DNA from: Maribacter sp. 1_MG-2023
Lineage (GTDB): Bacteria; Bacteroidota; Bacteroidia; Flavobacteriales; Flavobacteriaceae
NCBI RefSeq assembly: GCF_030547005.1
Contig: NZ_JAUOPN010000015.1
Coordinates: 1-64,000 of the forward strand
Direction of reading: 5' to 3'
DNA length: 64,000 bases
Part shown: positions 31,845-41,203 of the stretch, in pieces
Layout: the number at the start of each line of letters is the position of its first letter
How positions within the stretch are numbered: the stretch's first letter is position 1
Notes under the pieces: model-generated
Databases searched by the model: none
Told to the model about the DNA's origin: nothing
What the model saw: only the letters and a program-made list of their open reading frames with translations
Position numbers and translations under genes: made by a program

Positions 31845-33161
31845 TTACTTTCTTATGTTACTTAGTTGAATTTCTACACCGTGGTGTGTAACAGGGTTGG
31901 TTTTAAAATACTCGATCAACGTAGTTTTTTCGTTTTCATTTGCACCTAATTGGTTTAATATATTCAGCAGGTGCATTTTCATATGTCCTTTTTGAATTCC
32001 GGTGGTTACCAAAGAACTTACTGCGGCAAAGTTCTGCGCAAGTCCCGCAACAGCAACAATCTGCATAAGTTCTTCTGCAGATGGTCGTTGAAGTATCTCC
32101 ATATTCAGTTTCACTAGCGGATGTAAATTTGTGAGTCCGCCAACGGTACCTAAAGCTAAGGGTAATTCAATCCAGAATTTAAAAATTCCGTTTTCAATTT
32201 CCGCATGGGTTAAGCTTTTATATTGTCCGTCTTTACAAGCATATGCATGTACACCGGCTTCTACTGCTCTAAAGTCATTTCCCGTGGCTAAGACAACCGC
32301 GTCAATCCCGTTCATAATGCCTTTGTTATGTGTAACTGCGCGATAAGGTTCGACTTGCGCAATTTTAATCGCTTGTATAATTTTTTCTGCGGTATGTTGC
32401 GGCGTTAATTCTGCTGTTAATTTTAAATCTTCAACAGGGCAGCTAACTTCGGCGCGAACAGTACAATTGGGTATGTAGTTGGAAAGTATGCTCATCACTA
32501 CTTCAACATCTTTCTCTAAGGCTGAGAATTCATTATAATTTGTAGCTTCTTTTTTCAATGTAGCCGCAAATTGCTCTAAGCAGCTATTGATGAAATTAGC
32601 GCCCATGGCATCTTTCGTTTGAAAAGTGGCGTGTAGTTGAAAGTAATTTTCTAGTTCGCTGGTTTTATCTCTTAGAACGATATCAGAAATACCACCACCT
32701 CTTTTTTCCATATTGGTTGTCAAAGAAGCACTTTCGGCAAGTAAAATAGGTTTTAGATAGGTGAAAAAGGAGTTCAGCTTAGTTGCTTCCCCTTTAAACA
32801 TAAAATGAACCTGACCTACTTTTTCGGTGCCTATAATCTCAGCTTTGAATCCGCCTTTGTTTAGCCAAAATTTTGCCGCTTTACTGGCGGCTGCAATAAC
32901 CGAGCTTTCTTCAATGGCCATGGGTATGGCATAAAGCGTTTCGTTAATTAAAAAATTAGGGGCAATGCCTAATGGCATATAAAGATTGGTGAGTGTATTT
33001 TCAATAAACTCATCGTGTAGTTGTTGAATGTTAGAATTCTCATTCCAGTAGGTTTGCAATATTTTCTTTGATTGCGTTGCATTTTGGGTATAATTTGTGG
33101 TGACCCAATCTATTTTTTCTTCTTTCGTAAGTTTGGAGAAACCACTTATTGGCTTGGTCAT
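31845..33161 (-). CDS. mvaA: Hydroxymethylglutaryl-CoA reductase, class II
   Basis: The 438-residue enzyme reduces HMG-CoA to mevalonate. It has no membrane domain and matches the class II form first known as degradative. Catalytic positions are visible: Glu in YAIPMAIEESSVIA, Lys in VTHNKGIMNGIDAVVLATGND (with the partner Asp), and the mobile His in GIQKGHMKMHLLN. The cofactor region is AEVSCPVEDLKL and nearby. Its pairing with a GHMP kinase shows that it works in isoprenoid synthesis here, the usual case in Flavobacteriia. A 211-bp spacer separates it from the divergent peptidase gene. Confidence 0.92.
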   Translation of the reverse strand: MTKPISGFSKLTKEEKIDWVTTNYTQNATQSKKILQTYWNENSNIQQLHDEFIENTLTNLYMPLGIAPNFLINETLYAIPMAIEESSVIAAASKAAKFWLNKGGFKAEIIGTEKVGQVHFMFKGEATKLNSFFTYLKPILLAESASLTTNMEKRGGGISDIVLRDKTSELENYFQLHATFQTKDAMGANFINSCLEQFAATLKKEATNYNEFSALEKDVEVVMSILSNYIPNCTVRAEVSCPVEDLKLTAELTPQHTAEKIIQAIKIAQVEPYRAVTHNKGIMNGIDAVVLATGNDFRAVEAGVHAYACKDGQYKSLTHAEIENGIFKFWIELPLALGTVGGLTNLHPLVKLNMEILQRPSAEELMQIVAVAGLAQNFAAVSSLVTTGIQKGHMKMHLLNILNQLGANENEKTTLIEYFKTNPVTHHGVEIQLSNIRK

Positions 33162-33372
33162 TTAGGTATAACTTTCTACTAATATTCGATGTTGTGTAAA
33201 AGTCGCGATTTAGAAAAATAGCACATAATTTTACGGTAGTAAAGATAAGCATATTGGCAATAATCTAATTTCGATAGGCAAAGAGTTAAAAGCGCTTTCT
33301 TTTTCACTGCAAAGCGTGTTTTTTTGAGGAAATTGTGGTAAACTTGAGAGATTTAACAAAATTCAATTATTT

Positions 33373-35538
33373 ATGCGAAAAATACACTTATTTGCGTTGG
33401 TTTTACTTTCACTCTCCGCAATTACTTGGGCACAGGAAAAACAGATTGAAGTAGCCGAAATTTATCAAGGTACTTTTAGAACAGAAGGGATGGATGCTCT
33501 TAGATCCATGAAAAATGGCACCCAATATACAGTTCTTAATACCAATAGAATCAGTCAAGTTACTACAGTTGATAAATACGATTATAAAACATTAGAAAAA
33601 GTTGGTACTGTAGTTTCTTCAGCAGATTTAGCTGATATATCTTCTTTCTCATCGTATGATTTCAGTTCAGACGAAAAAAAGATTTTGCTTTCAACAGAAG
33701 TAGAACCAATATTCAGAAGATCAAAACTTGGCATTTATTATGTGTATGATGTAGCTTCTAAAAAAGTAGTTCAAATAAGTGCAGACAAAATTCAAGAACC
33801 ATTATTATCGCCAAATGGTAATCAGGTGGCCTATGTAAAGAGCAATAATATTTATATTCTGAATATGGTTTCAGGTGAAACCAAGCAGGTTACCACCGAC
33901 GGTGTATCAAATAAAATAATTAACGGCGTTACCGACTGGGTATATGAAGAGGAATTTGCTTTTGTTCGTGCTTTCGAATGGAATGCCGATGGTTCTAAAA
34001 TAGCTTTTCTTCGTTTTGATGAAACCAACGTGCCAGAGTTTTCTATGGATGTTTATGGAACTGGGCTATACCAACAACCACATGTATTTAAATATCCAAA
34101 AGCTGGCGAGAATAATTCTATAGTGACGTTGCATCTTTTAGATGTTGCAAGTGGAGCGCTTACTGCGGTAAATACCAATAGTGCATATTACATACCGCGT
34201 ATTAAATGGATGAACCATAAAGATATGTTGAGTGTTCAAACTTTGAACAGGCATCAAAATCATTTGACCATGTATGCGGTAAATGCAAAGAAGGGTGATG
34301 TATCTGTTCTATTAGAAGAAAAAGATGATGCCTATGTTGATATCACCGATAACCTTACATTTTTAGAAGATGATAGCTTTATCTGGACCAGCGAAAAAGA
34401 TGGATGGAACCATATTTACCTTTATGGGGAAGATGGTAGTTTAATGAATCAGATTACGAAAGGCGATTGGGAAGTCACTAAATACTACGGTTACGACCAA
34501 AACGAAGATAAAATTTACTATCAATCAACTGAAAATGGTTCTATAAACCGTGGAGTTTATAATATTAGCAGCGGTGGTGATGATAAAAAAGGTTTAGCAG
34601 TAACTGAAGGAACTAACAACGCTTCTTTTAGTACTGATTTCACGTATTTCATTAATACATTCTCAAGTGTAGAAATGCCTCAGGTATATACCTTGCATCA
34701 AGCCATTAATGGTAAGAAGGTTAAAGATATAAAAGACAATAGTCAATTATTGAAGAGGTTAGAAGGGTACGCTGTGAGTCTGAAAGAGTTCTCTACAATT
34801 GCTATTAATGGCAATGATCTTAATATGTACATGATAAAGCCAAAAGATTTTGATCCTTCAAAAAAGTATCCGTTGTTTATGTATCAGTATAGTGGTCCTG
34901 GTTCGCAAAATGTGAGCAATAGTTGGATGGGCGCTAATGATTACTGGCACCAAATGTTAGTAGCTGAAGGGTATATTGTAGCTTGTGTTGATGGTCGTGG
35001 AACCGGATTCAAAGGAAGAGATTTCAAAAAAGTTACTCAAAAAGAATTAGGAAAATATGAGGTAGAAGACCAAATAGCGGCTGCTAAAAAATTAAGTGAA
35101 TTACCGTATATCGATGAAGAAAGAACGGGTATATGGGGTTGGAGCTATGGTGGCTTTATGTCAACCAATTGTATTTTAAAAGGTAACGATACTTTTGAAA
35201 TGGCAATTGCCGTTGCACCTGTTACATCATGGGCTTTTTATGATACTATCTATACGGAGCGCTACATGCAAACTCCGCAAGAAAACCCAAGTGGTTATGA
35301 TGACAACTCACCATTTAATTACCCGCAGTTATTAGAAGGTGATTATTTGTTGATACATGGTACTGGTGATGATAATGTACATGTACAGAATTCTATGCGT
35401 ATGATAGAAGCTTTAATTCAGGCTGACAAGCAATTCGATTGGGGAATTTATCCAGACAAAAATCATGGAATTTATGGTGGAAATACAAGAATTCACCTCT
35501 ACAATAAAATGACCAACTTCATAAAAGAAAAACTTTAA
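33373..35538 (+). CDS. Dipeptidyl peptidase IV-type S9 serine peptidase
   Basis: The 721-residue protein has a signal peptide (about 1-20, ending TWAQ). An eight-bladed propeller of the DPP IV N-terminal type (about 30-480) is followed by an alpha/beta hydrolase domain. The catalytic triad is Ser591 (GWSYGGFM), an Asp at 666-667 (GTGDDNVH) and His698 (KNHGIYGG). The double-Glu motif that binds the peptide amino end is visible in YEEEFAF. It removes X-Pro or X-Ala dipeptides in the periplasm. A di/tripeptide transporter gene follows after 27 bases, so the products can be imported directly. Confidence 0.92.
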   Translation: MRKIHLFALVLLSLSAITWAQEKQIEVAEIYQGTFRTEGMDALRSMKNGTQYTVLNTNRISQVTTVDKYDYKTLEKVGTVVSSADLADISSFSSYDFSSDEKKILLSTEVEPIFRRSKLGIYYVYDVASKKVVQISADKIQEPLLSPNGNQVAYVKSNNIYILNMVSGETKQVTTDGVSNKIINGVTDWVYEEEFAFVRAFEWNADGSKIAFLRFDETNVPEFSMDVYGTGLYQQPHVFKYPKAGENNSIVTLHLLDVASGALTAVNTNSAYYIPRIKWMNHKDMLSVQTLNRHQNHLTMYAVNAKKGDVSVLLEEKDDAYVDITDNLTFLEDDSFIWTSEKDGWNHIYLYGEDGSLMNQITKGDWEVTKYYGYDQNEDKIYYQSTENGSINRGVYNISSGGDDKKGLAVTEGTNNASFSTDFTYFINTFSSVEMPQVYTLHQAINGKKVKDIKDNSQLLKRLEGYAVSLKEFSTIAINGNDLNMYMIKPKDFDPSKKYPLFMYQYSGPGSQNVSNSWMGANDYWHQMLVAEGYIVACVDGRGTGFKGRDFKKVTQKELGKYEVEDQIAAAKKLSELPYIDEERTGIWGWSYGGFMSTNCILKGNDTFEMAIAVAPVTSWAFYDTIYTERYMQTPQENPSGYDDNSPFNYPQLLEGDYLLIHGTGDDNVHVQNSMRMIEALIQADKQFDWGIYPDKNHGIYGGNTRIHLYNKMTNFIKEKL

Positions 35539-35565
35539 TCAACTTTTAATCAAACTAACATCAAT

Positions 35566-37098
35566 ATGACTGAAAGTACTGAATTTTCAGACCAAAAACA
35601 GATTTTTGGACACCCGCAGGGTTTATTTTACTTATTCTTTGCAGAGTTGTGGGAGCGTTTTAGCTTCTACGGTATGCGAGCGTTACTGACGCTTTATATG
35701 ATCGACGTAATCTTCAAAGCCTTGGCGGAAAGAGATTATGCAACAGCAGCTGTTTACTCCTCTTATGGTTCATTAGTTTATGCCTCTACAGTTATCGGAG
35801 GAAAATTATCGGATAAGATTTTAGGGATGCGAAATTCCATTTTCTTAGGGGGAATCTTAATGTCTATAGGTCACTTTGTTCTGGCTATTGAAAACGACAT
35901 TGCTTTTTTCTTGGCGCTATCATTGATCATTGTAGGTAACGGATTTTTTAAGCCAAATATTTCCACATTTGTTGGTACACTCTATGAAAAAGGAGATCCC
36001 AAAAAAGATTCGGGTTTTACCATTTTTTACATGGGTATTAATATTGGTGGTTGGGTAGCTCCACTTTTATGTGGTTGGCTAGCGGCTACCTATGGTTGGC
36101 ACTATGGTTTTGGTCTTGCAGGTATAGGTATGTTAACTGGTCTGATCGTTTTTTGGAGAGGTATTCAAAACAACGTATTTGGGGATAGGGGATTACCACC
36201 GAATGAGTATGTGCTAGAGAAAAAAGTACTTGGTGTAAAACAGGGTATTCTTGTGCCTGTACTAGCTGTATTGGCAGCACCATTAATAGCACTTTTATTA
36301 TCATCTTATAAAGCGGTTGCGACTGATGGTATGTTTGCTGATCAGAACATTGTAAATATTATATTCACTGGTATTGGTATTGCGGTATTAGCTTACCTGG
36401 CCTACGAAATGTACAAAGCAAATGTTAAGGAAAGAAAAGAGCTATTTGTAGCTGTTTTACTTACATTTTTCATGACCATTTTCTGGGGTTTCCATGAATT
36501 GTCTGGTAGTGTAATTACCTTGTTTGCAGCTAGAAATATTGATTTAGAAGGCATCATGTCTGCGGCGCAAACAAATTCATTGAACTCGATGTTCATTATT
36601 ATATTGGCTATTCCGATTTCAATGATGTGGACTTGGTTAAGCAAGAAAAAATGGAATCCTAGAACTCCGTATAAATTCGGATTAGGATTACTTTTTGCAG
36701 GAATCAGTTTCTATGTTTTAGCATTAAGTGGTGGTAGCGCAAACGAAAGCGGATTTGTCCCCTTTACATATCTTTTGTTAATGTATTTCTTATTGTCGGT
36801 TGGTGAGTTATTTATGTCTCCTGTAGGCTTATCTAAAATGACCGATTTAGCACCGATGAGATTAATCGCCTTTATTATGGGTGTTTGGTTTTTGTCATCG
36901 GCATTTGCATTTCAGATTGTAGGTTTTATTGGTAAACAATTAGCTATTGAAAGTACAGATGGCGATGTAAGCGGATTTGCAACTTTATCGGTGTATACAG
37001 ATGGTTTTATGCTTATTGCAAAATATGCTTTAGGTGCAGGTGTTATAGTTCTATTAGCATCTCCGTTAATTAAAAAGTTAATGGGTAAAGTGCATTAA
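35566..37098 (+). CDS. Proton-coupled di/tripeptide transporter (POT/PTR2)
   Basis: The 510-residue membrane protein has 12 or more segments. POT-family signatures are ELWERFSFYGMRALLTLYM (about 22-40, including the E-x-x-E-R-F/Y motif), GGKLSDKILG, GNGFFKPNISTFVGTLYE (about 124-141) and FTIFYMGINIGGWVAPLLCGWLA. It imports short peptides with protons across the inner membrane. It follows the DPP IV gene closely, forming a peptide-use operon. Its transcript probably ends at a hairpin that lies inside the 3' end of the convergent comEC gene. Confidence 0.92.
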   Translation: MTESTEFSDQKQIFGHPQGLFYLFFAELWERFSFYGMRALLTLYMIDVIFKALAERDYATAAVYSSYGSLVYASTVIGGKLSDKILGMRNSIFLGGILMSIGHFVLAIENDIAFFLALSLIIVGNGFFKPNISTFVGTLYEKGDPKKDSGFTIFYMGINIGGWVAPLLCGWLAATYGWHYGFGLAGIGMLTGLIVFWRGIQNNVFGDRGLPPNEYVLEKKVLGVKQGILVPVLAVLAAPLIALLLSSYKAVATDGMFADQNIVNIIFTGIGIAVLAYLAYEMYKANVKERKELFVAVLLTFFMTIFWGFHELSGSVITLFAARNIDLEGIMSAAQTNSLNSMFIIILAIPISMMWTWLSKKKWNPRTPYKFGLGLLFAGISFYVLALSGGSANESGFVPFTYLLLMYFLLSVGELFMSPVGLSKMTDLAPMRLIAFIMGVWFLSSAFAFQIVGFIGKQLAIESTDGDVSGFATLSVYTDGFMLIAKYALGAGVIVLLASPLIKKLMGKVH

Positions 37099-37104
37099 TT
37101 TATA

Positions 37105-39117
37105 CTACTCAAAATAATAAGCTCCCTTTTCACCAGTATAGTGAAAAGGGATTTTATTTTTTATACAAGTAGCTTCCCAACGGTCAATATAACTTTTGTA
37201 GTTGCTACCATCTACGATAATCACTTTTGGATTGATGCTGTCAAGCAATCTATCTAGGTTGATTTTTGGTGATTGCGTCAATAAGATTTTATGGGATGCT
37301 GACTTCGGATATATTCCTGTGCTATCAATAATCAAAAGCAATTTATCTTCAAAAGCATAGCTGTTTTTTAAAGAATCATATCGAACAGAATCTAAACGTT
37401 CAGCAGGTATATAATCTGATATAGGATAATCAGGTTTATTATCAAGATTTGTTAATATGGATAAATCATCTCCGCTTCTGTTAAAAATGAGACTCTTTCT
37501 CGTTTGATGCAGTACTAATACTTCCGACTTGTTATGAGCTTCATATTCCTGATAGATTGTATAACCTTGAAAACATAGAATGGTTAATAAGAAGAAAACT
37601 ATTTGTTTGTAGTTGAATTTTGTGCATAGTTCTATGCCTATTACCAAGACCAAAACACTTAACAATAGCTGAATAAAATCAAAAGAGATAGCACTGAAAA
37701 TAAAACTTTCTTGTTTTGCTACCCAAGCTATTAAGCTATTCATTAAACCAATAATTTCATTGTAAAACCATGCTAATGGCGAGGGAAGCCAATTTAATAG
37801 TGATAATACAATCACTAAAATACCTATACCTAGAATCAATCCTAAAGCAGGCACAATTACTAAATTCGAAACAAAGAACAATCCTGGAAACTGATGAAAA
37901 TAAAATAAGCTAATAGGTAAAACACCTAATTGCGCGGCGATGCTAACACAAAGCAGCTGCCAAAAGTAACGTACCACTTTATTTTTCGGAAACCATAATT
38001 GTTTAAGTAAGGGGAAAATCCAAAGTATTGCAAAAACAGCAGCATAACTCATTTGAAATCCGACTTGAAACAATAAATTCGGATTGATGAATAGTAGAAT
38101 AAATAATATGGAAAGCGCAAGTATATTGAAGGTGTTACTAGGTCTATTTAAATAAAGTGCATAAGCCACAAAAGTGAACATGGTGGTTGCACGAATAATA
38201 CTAGCAGACAACCCAGCAATAAAGGCAAAACCCCATAAAAAGAGAACCGATAGAATTAAAATAAGGGTTCGCCCATTAGGGATGTTTTTTAGCGGACTCA
38301 ATAAAAATTGAATTACTAAGAGTAGAATACCAATGTGTAGTCCAGATACTGCTAAAATATGCACGGCACCCGCTTTCTGATAGTTGGTATACGTTTCTTC
38401 TGATATATCTGAACGCTGCCCAAGTAATAGTGCTTGTATGACTCCTAATTCATCTGCTCCGAAATTTTCTTTATCAAGTTTTTTAATAATATGATTTCTA
38501 GCTCTTGCAGCGATGCCGAGAAGGGTAGTTTGCGAACTTTTAATTTTCACAAGCTTATCATGTTCTATTCGTATACTATGATATACACCTAGATTCTCCA
38601 AATATTTTTTATAATCAAATTGATGTGGATTTAACGGAAAGGAAATAGCTTTAGCTTCGGTATAGGTTACAAATTCATCATCGATAGCTAAGCTTAAATT
38701 CGCTGAATCTCTGGGTATGGTGAGAAGAATAGTGCCACTTACATGCTCATTCTCGATATTTTTTACAGTGGCAAAATAGCGGGTCGAAAACTGATTAGGT
38801 TTTAGAACCTCTTTGATTTTTAGCGTCCATAATTCGTTACTGGTATTTTGGTGATTACTGTAGTGACTGCTATAATTTATAGGTTGTGCGGCAGTGTAGC
38901 TGTAGATCCCTAGTGATACAAATGTTAGCGCGGCAATGGTTCCAAATAAAATTGATTTTGTATTCTTTTCAAAAAAGAAAATTCCGGCAAGTAGTAGAAA
39001 AAGAAAAACGGTGATGTAAAGAGTATATAATAAGTTGAGAGAAAAAAAGTAACCTATTAAGATTCCAACAATGAGTAAAAGCGTTAATCTGATAGGAATA
39101 AACGCTAAGAGCTTCAT
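37105..39117 (-). CDS. ComEC/Rec2-type DNA uptake membrane protein
   Basis: The 670-residue membrane protein has N-terminal membrane segments, an OB-like region (about 90-205) and the competence domain (about 225-480). Landmarks of the latter are HILAVSGLHIGILLLVIQF, WGFAFIAGLSASIIRATTMF and FHQFPGLFFVSNLVIVPALG. It should form the inner-membrane channel for single-stranded DNA during transformation. The C-terminal 190 residues keep the tail of the usual metallo-beta-lactamase domain (VIIVDGSNYKSYIDRW, PFHYTGEKGAYYF) but I see no H-x-H-x-D-H metal motif, so the nuclease-like site is missing. It is two bases from the NlpC/P60 gene upstream. Confidence 0.88.
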   Translation of the reverse strand: MKLLAFIPIRLTLLLIVGILIGYFFSLNLLYTLYITVFLFLLLAGIFFFEKNTKSILFGTIAALTFVSLGIYSYTAAQPINYSSHYSNHQNTSNELWTLKIKEVLKPNQFSTRYFATVKNIENEHVSGTILLTIPRDSANLSLAIDDEFVTYTEAKAISFPLNPHQFDYKKYLENLGVYHSIRIEHDKLVKIKSSQTTLLGIAARARNHIIKKLDKENFGADELGVIQALLLGQRSDISEETYTNYQKAGAVHILAVSGLHIGILLLVIQFLLSPLKNIPNGRTLILILSVLFLWGFAFIAGLSASIIRATTMFTFVAYALYLNRPSNTFNILALSILFILLFINPNLLFQVGFQMSYAAVFAILWIFPLLKQLWFPKNKVVRYFWQLLCVSIAAQLGVLPISLFYFHQFPGLFFVSNLVIVPALGLILGIGILVIVLSLLNWLPSPLAWFYNEIIGLMNSLIAWVAKQESFIFSAISFDFIQLLLSVLVLVIGIELCTKFNYKQIVFFLLTILCFQGYTIYQEYEAHNKSEVLVLHQTRKSLIFNRSGDDLSILTNLDNKPDYPISDYIPAERLDSVRYDSLKNSYAFEDKLLLIIDSTGIYPKSASHKILLTQSPKINLDRLLDSINPKVIIVDGSNYKSYIDRWEATCIKNKIPFHYTGEKGAYYFE
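37124..37160 (+). terminator. Terminator of the peptide transporter gene, inside comEC
   Basis: CCCTTTTCAC (37124-37133) and GTGAAAAGGG (37141-37150) form a perfect 10-bp stem with a 7-base loop, followed by a T-rich tract. It begins 26 bases after the transporter stop, but lies within the last 20 codons of the convergent comEC gene. Confidence 0.65.
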
Positions 39118-39118
39118 G

Positions 39119-39682
39119 CTATAATATTCTTGTAGCCTTTACGAATGCTTGGTTCCAGAATCCGTCTCGTAAAGATGAAACGGTAACACCACGAGATGTT
39201 GATGCGTGTATAAATGTAATTTCGTTATTGTCTGTACCGACAACCATACCTACATGGTTTATGCGTTTAGAGCCTCTCGAAGTTTTAAAAAATAGCAGGT
39301 CGCCCTTCTCTACATTTTTTACGGTAACACGATGACCTTCCTCTGCCATGTGAATAGAAGTTCTAGGTAGTTGCACATCATGTTCACCAAAAGAAATATA
39401 TAGCAGACCAGAGCAATCCATTCCTTTTTTTGTGGTACCGCCAAACTTATAGCGTGTTCCAGAAAATGAAAGGGCGGTGTTGATGATCTCGTCAGCCTTT
39501 GTGTGCGTTGAAGAAGTTATAACTCTTCTTTCTTCAGTTCTTGTAGGTTGGGCAACATTACCTGTTCTGGCATTATTTGCTGCAGCAACAGATATTTTAC
39601 GCTCCTTGTCAGAAGTGCTCGTCTTTTTGACTCCGCAACTGGCTAAAAAGCAAATGATTAAAAAGTATGGTAATATGCGCAT
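39119..39682 (-). CDS. NlpC/P60 cell-wall peptidase lipoprotein
   Basis: I place the start at 39682 (MRILPYFLIICFLASCGVKK), which gives a lipoprotein signal with the lipobox Cys at about residue 16; 12 more upstream codons are open but add nothing. The C40 domain covers about 70-185: catalytic Cys in KKGMDCSGLLYISF, His in RINHVGMVVG and a third polar residue in ITFIHASTSRGV. It cuts peptide bonds in peptidoglycan stems, typically gamma-D-Glu to diamino acid. It is linked to comEC by a one-base gap, which may be only an accident of a compact region. Confidence 0.9.
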   Translation of the reverse strand: MRILPYFLIICFLASCGVKKTSTSDKERKISVAAANNARTGNVAQPTRTEERRVITSSTHTKADEIINTALSFSGTRYKFGGTTKKGMDCSGLLYISFGEHDVQLPRTSIHMAEEGHRVTVKNVEKGDLLFFKTSRGSKRINHVGMVVGTDNNEITFIHASTSRGVTVSSLRDGFWNQAFVKATRIL

Positions 39683-39750
39683 AAAATAGAATGTACCCTG
39701 TAGTACGTGTAACTCCAAAATTATAGAATTATTTTTTAAAATTAATAAAG

Positions 39751-40872
39751 CTATGAAATTTTAGCATTTGCAATAATAAGCGCCGCAGCCTCGGTACTAG
39801 CCCCAGAACCACCCAATTTCGCAATTAACTCATCATAATCAGCCAATTGTTTATTTCTAGATTCACCATCTAAAATTAGGGTCAGTTCCTTTTTTAGGTT
39901 CTGTATCGTGAAATCATCTTGTATTAATTCTTTAACTACTTCCTTTTTCATGATTAGGTTGACCAAAGAAATATATTCTAAAGTGATAATACGTTTCGCA
40001 ATTTGGTAAGAAATCCAGTTTGCCTTGTAGCATACTACTTGTGGTACCCTAAATAAAGCAGTTTCTAATGTAGCGGTACCACTGGTAACCAAAGCTGCAG
40101 TTGATATCGAAAGTAAATCGTAAGTTTTATTTTGAATGAATTTTACATTCGCATTGGTAAGAAAAGCAGCGTAAAATTCTTTGTCTAAACTTGGTGCACC
40201 TGCAATAACAAATTCATATTCAGCAAAGTCGTTGGCCAAAGAAAGCATCAAAGAAAGCATCTTTTGAACTTCTTGTTTACGACTGCCAGGTAGTAAGGCT
40301 ATAATTGGTTTTTCAGGATCTATGCCGTTATCTGATCTAAATAGACTGTCGTTTAATTCCGGTCTATTGTCAATGGCGTCTAGTAAAGGGTGTCCTACAA
40401 AGTTGACTGGGTAATTGTGTTTTTTTTCGTAAAATTCTTTCTCAAAAGGGAGAATCACATACATGTGGTCGACCGTAGCTTTTATTTTCTCGATTCTACC
40501 TTCTCTAGATGCCCAAATCTGTGGAGAGATGTAATAATTGGTTTGGAAATTATGTTCTTTAGCCCATTTTGCAATACGTAAATTAAATCCGGAATAATCA
40601 ATAAAAATTATAGCATCAGGGTTGAAAGCTGCAATGTCTTGCTTGCAGAATTTTATATTTTTAAAAATGGCATTTAGGTTGAGAAGAACTTCTATGAATC
40701 CCATAAAAGCCAATTCTTTGTAGTGTTTAGCTAAAGTTCCGCCAGCTTGTTGCATTAAATCTCCACCCCAGCATCTAATGTCGGCATTCGGGTCTTGTTT
40801 TTTCAGAGCCTTAATTAAATTAGAGCCATGAAGATCACCAGAAGCTTCGCCTGCAATTATGTAGTACTTCAT
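39751..40872 (-). CDS. lpxB: Lipid-A-disaccharide synthase
   Basis: The 373-residue GT-B glycosyltransferase joins UDP-2,3-diacylglucosamine and lipid X to make the lipid A disaccharide, at the inner face of the membrane. Signatures are IAGEASGDLHGSNLI (about 4-18), MGFIEVLLNL, FIDYSGFNLRIAKWAK, YYISPQIWASREGRI, ALLPGSRKQEVQKML and VTSGTATLETALFRVPQVVCYK. Length is normal. It sits in a minus-strand run with a small membrane protein and surE, an order often seen in Flavobacteriaceae. The rest of the lipid A pathway is not in the window. Confidence 0.95.
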   Translation of the reverse strand: MKYYIIAGEASGDLHGSNLIKALKKQDPNADIRCWGGDLMQQAGGTLAKHYKELAFMGFIEVLLNLNAIFKNIKFCKQDIAAFNPDAIIFIDYSGFNLRIAKWAKEHNFQTNYYISPQIWASREGRIEKIKATVDHMYVILPFEKEFYEKKHNYPVNFVGHPLLDAIDNRPELNDSLFRSDNGIDPEKPIIALLPGSRKQEVQKMLSLMLSLANDFAEYEFVIAGAPSLDKEFYAAFLTNANVKFIQNKTYDLLSISTAALVTSGTATLETALFRVPQVVCYKANWISYQIAKRIITLEYISLVNLIMKKEVVKELIQDDFTIQNLKKELTLILDGESRNKQLADYDELIAKLGGSGASTEAAALIIANAKIS

Positions 40873-40873
40873 T

Positions 40874-41158
40874 TTAAAATACTTTGTAGTATAGAATTGC
40901 GAAAGCGGTTAATATGGTAGCAATCAAAACCCCTTTAGCTCTATTATCTCTCTTAATTCTTAAAAATCCGAAAAATGCCACTAGGTTGAGAATAGCACCT
41001 AACGCCAAAAGGCTGCCAACATGTTCTTGGTTTACCGCAGCTTCAAAAGTTTCTGTAATACTTAAATCTGAAAATATAAGAATGTACAATAATGTACCAA
41101 GAGTGTTTGCTATGATGCCTACTATAAAGCCTATTAGAATTTCTTTTTTGGTATTCAT
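40874..41158 (-). CDS. Small three-span membrane protein
   Basis: The 94-residue protein has three hydrophobic segments (about 7-29, 47-66 and 74-93) and few charges. I do not recognise a family. It lies one base upstream of lpxB and 45 bases downstream of surE in the same direction, so it likely shares a transcript with both. A predicted frame on the opposite strand over the same bases is a shadow. Confidence 0.72.
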   Translation of the reverse strand: MNTKKEILIGFIVGIIANTLGTLLYILIFSDLSITETFEAAVNQEHVGSLLALGAILNLVAFFGFLRIKRDNRAKGVLIATILTAFAILYYKVF

Positions 41159-41203
41159 TTAAAATAGTTGTGCGTAATAATTAAATCTTTAAACTGTGTT
41201 TTA

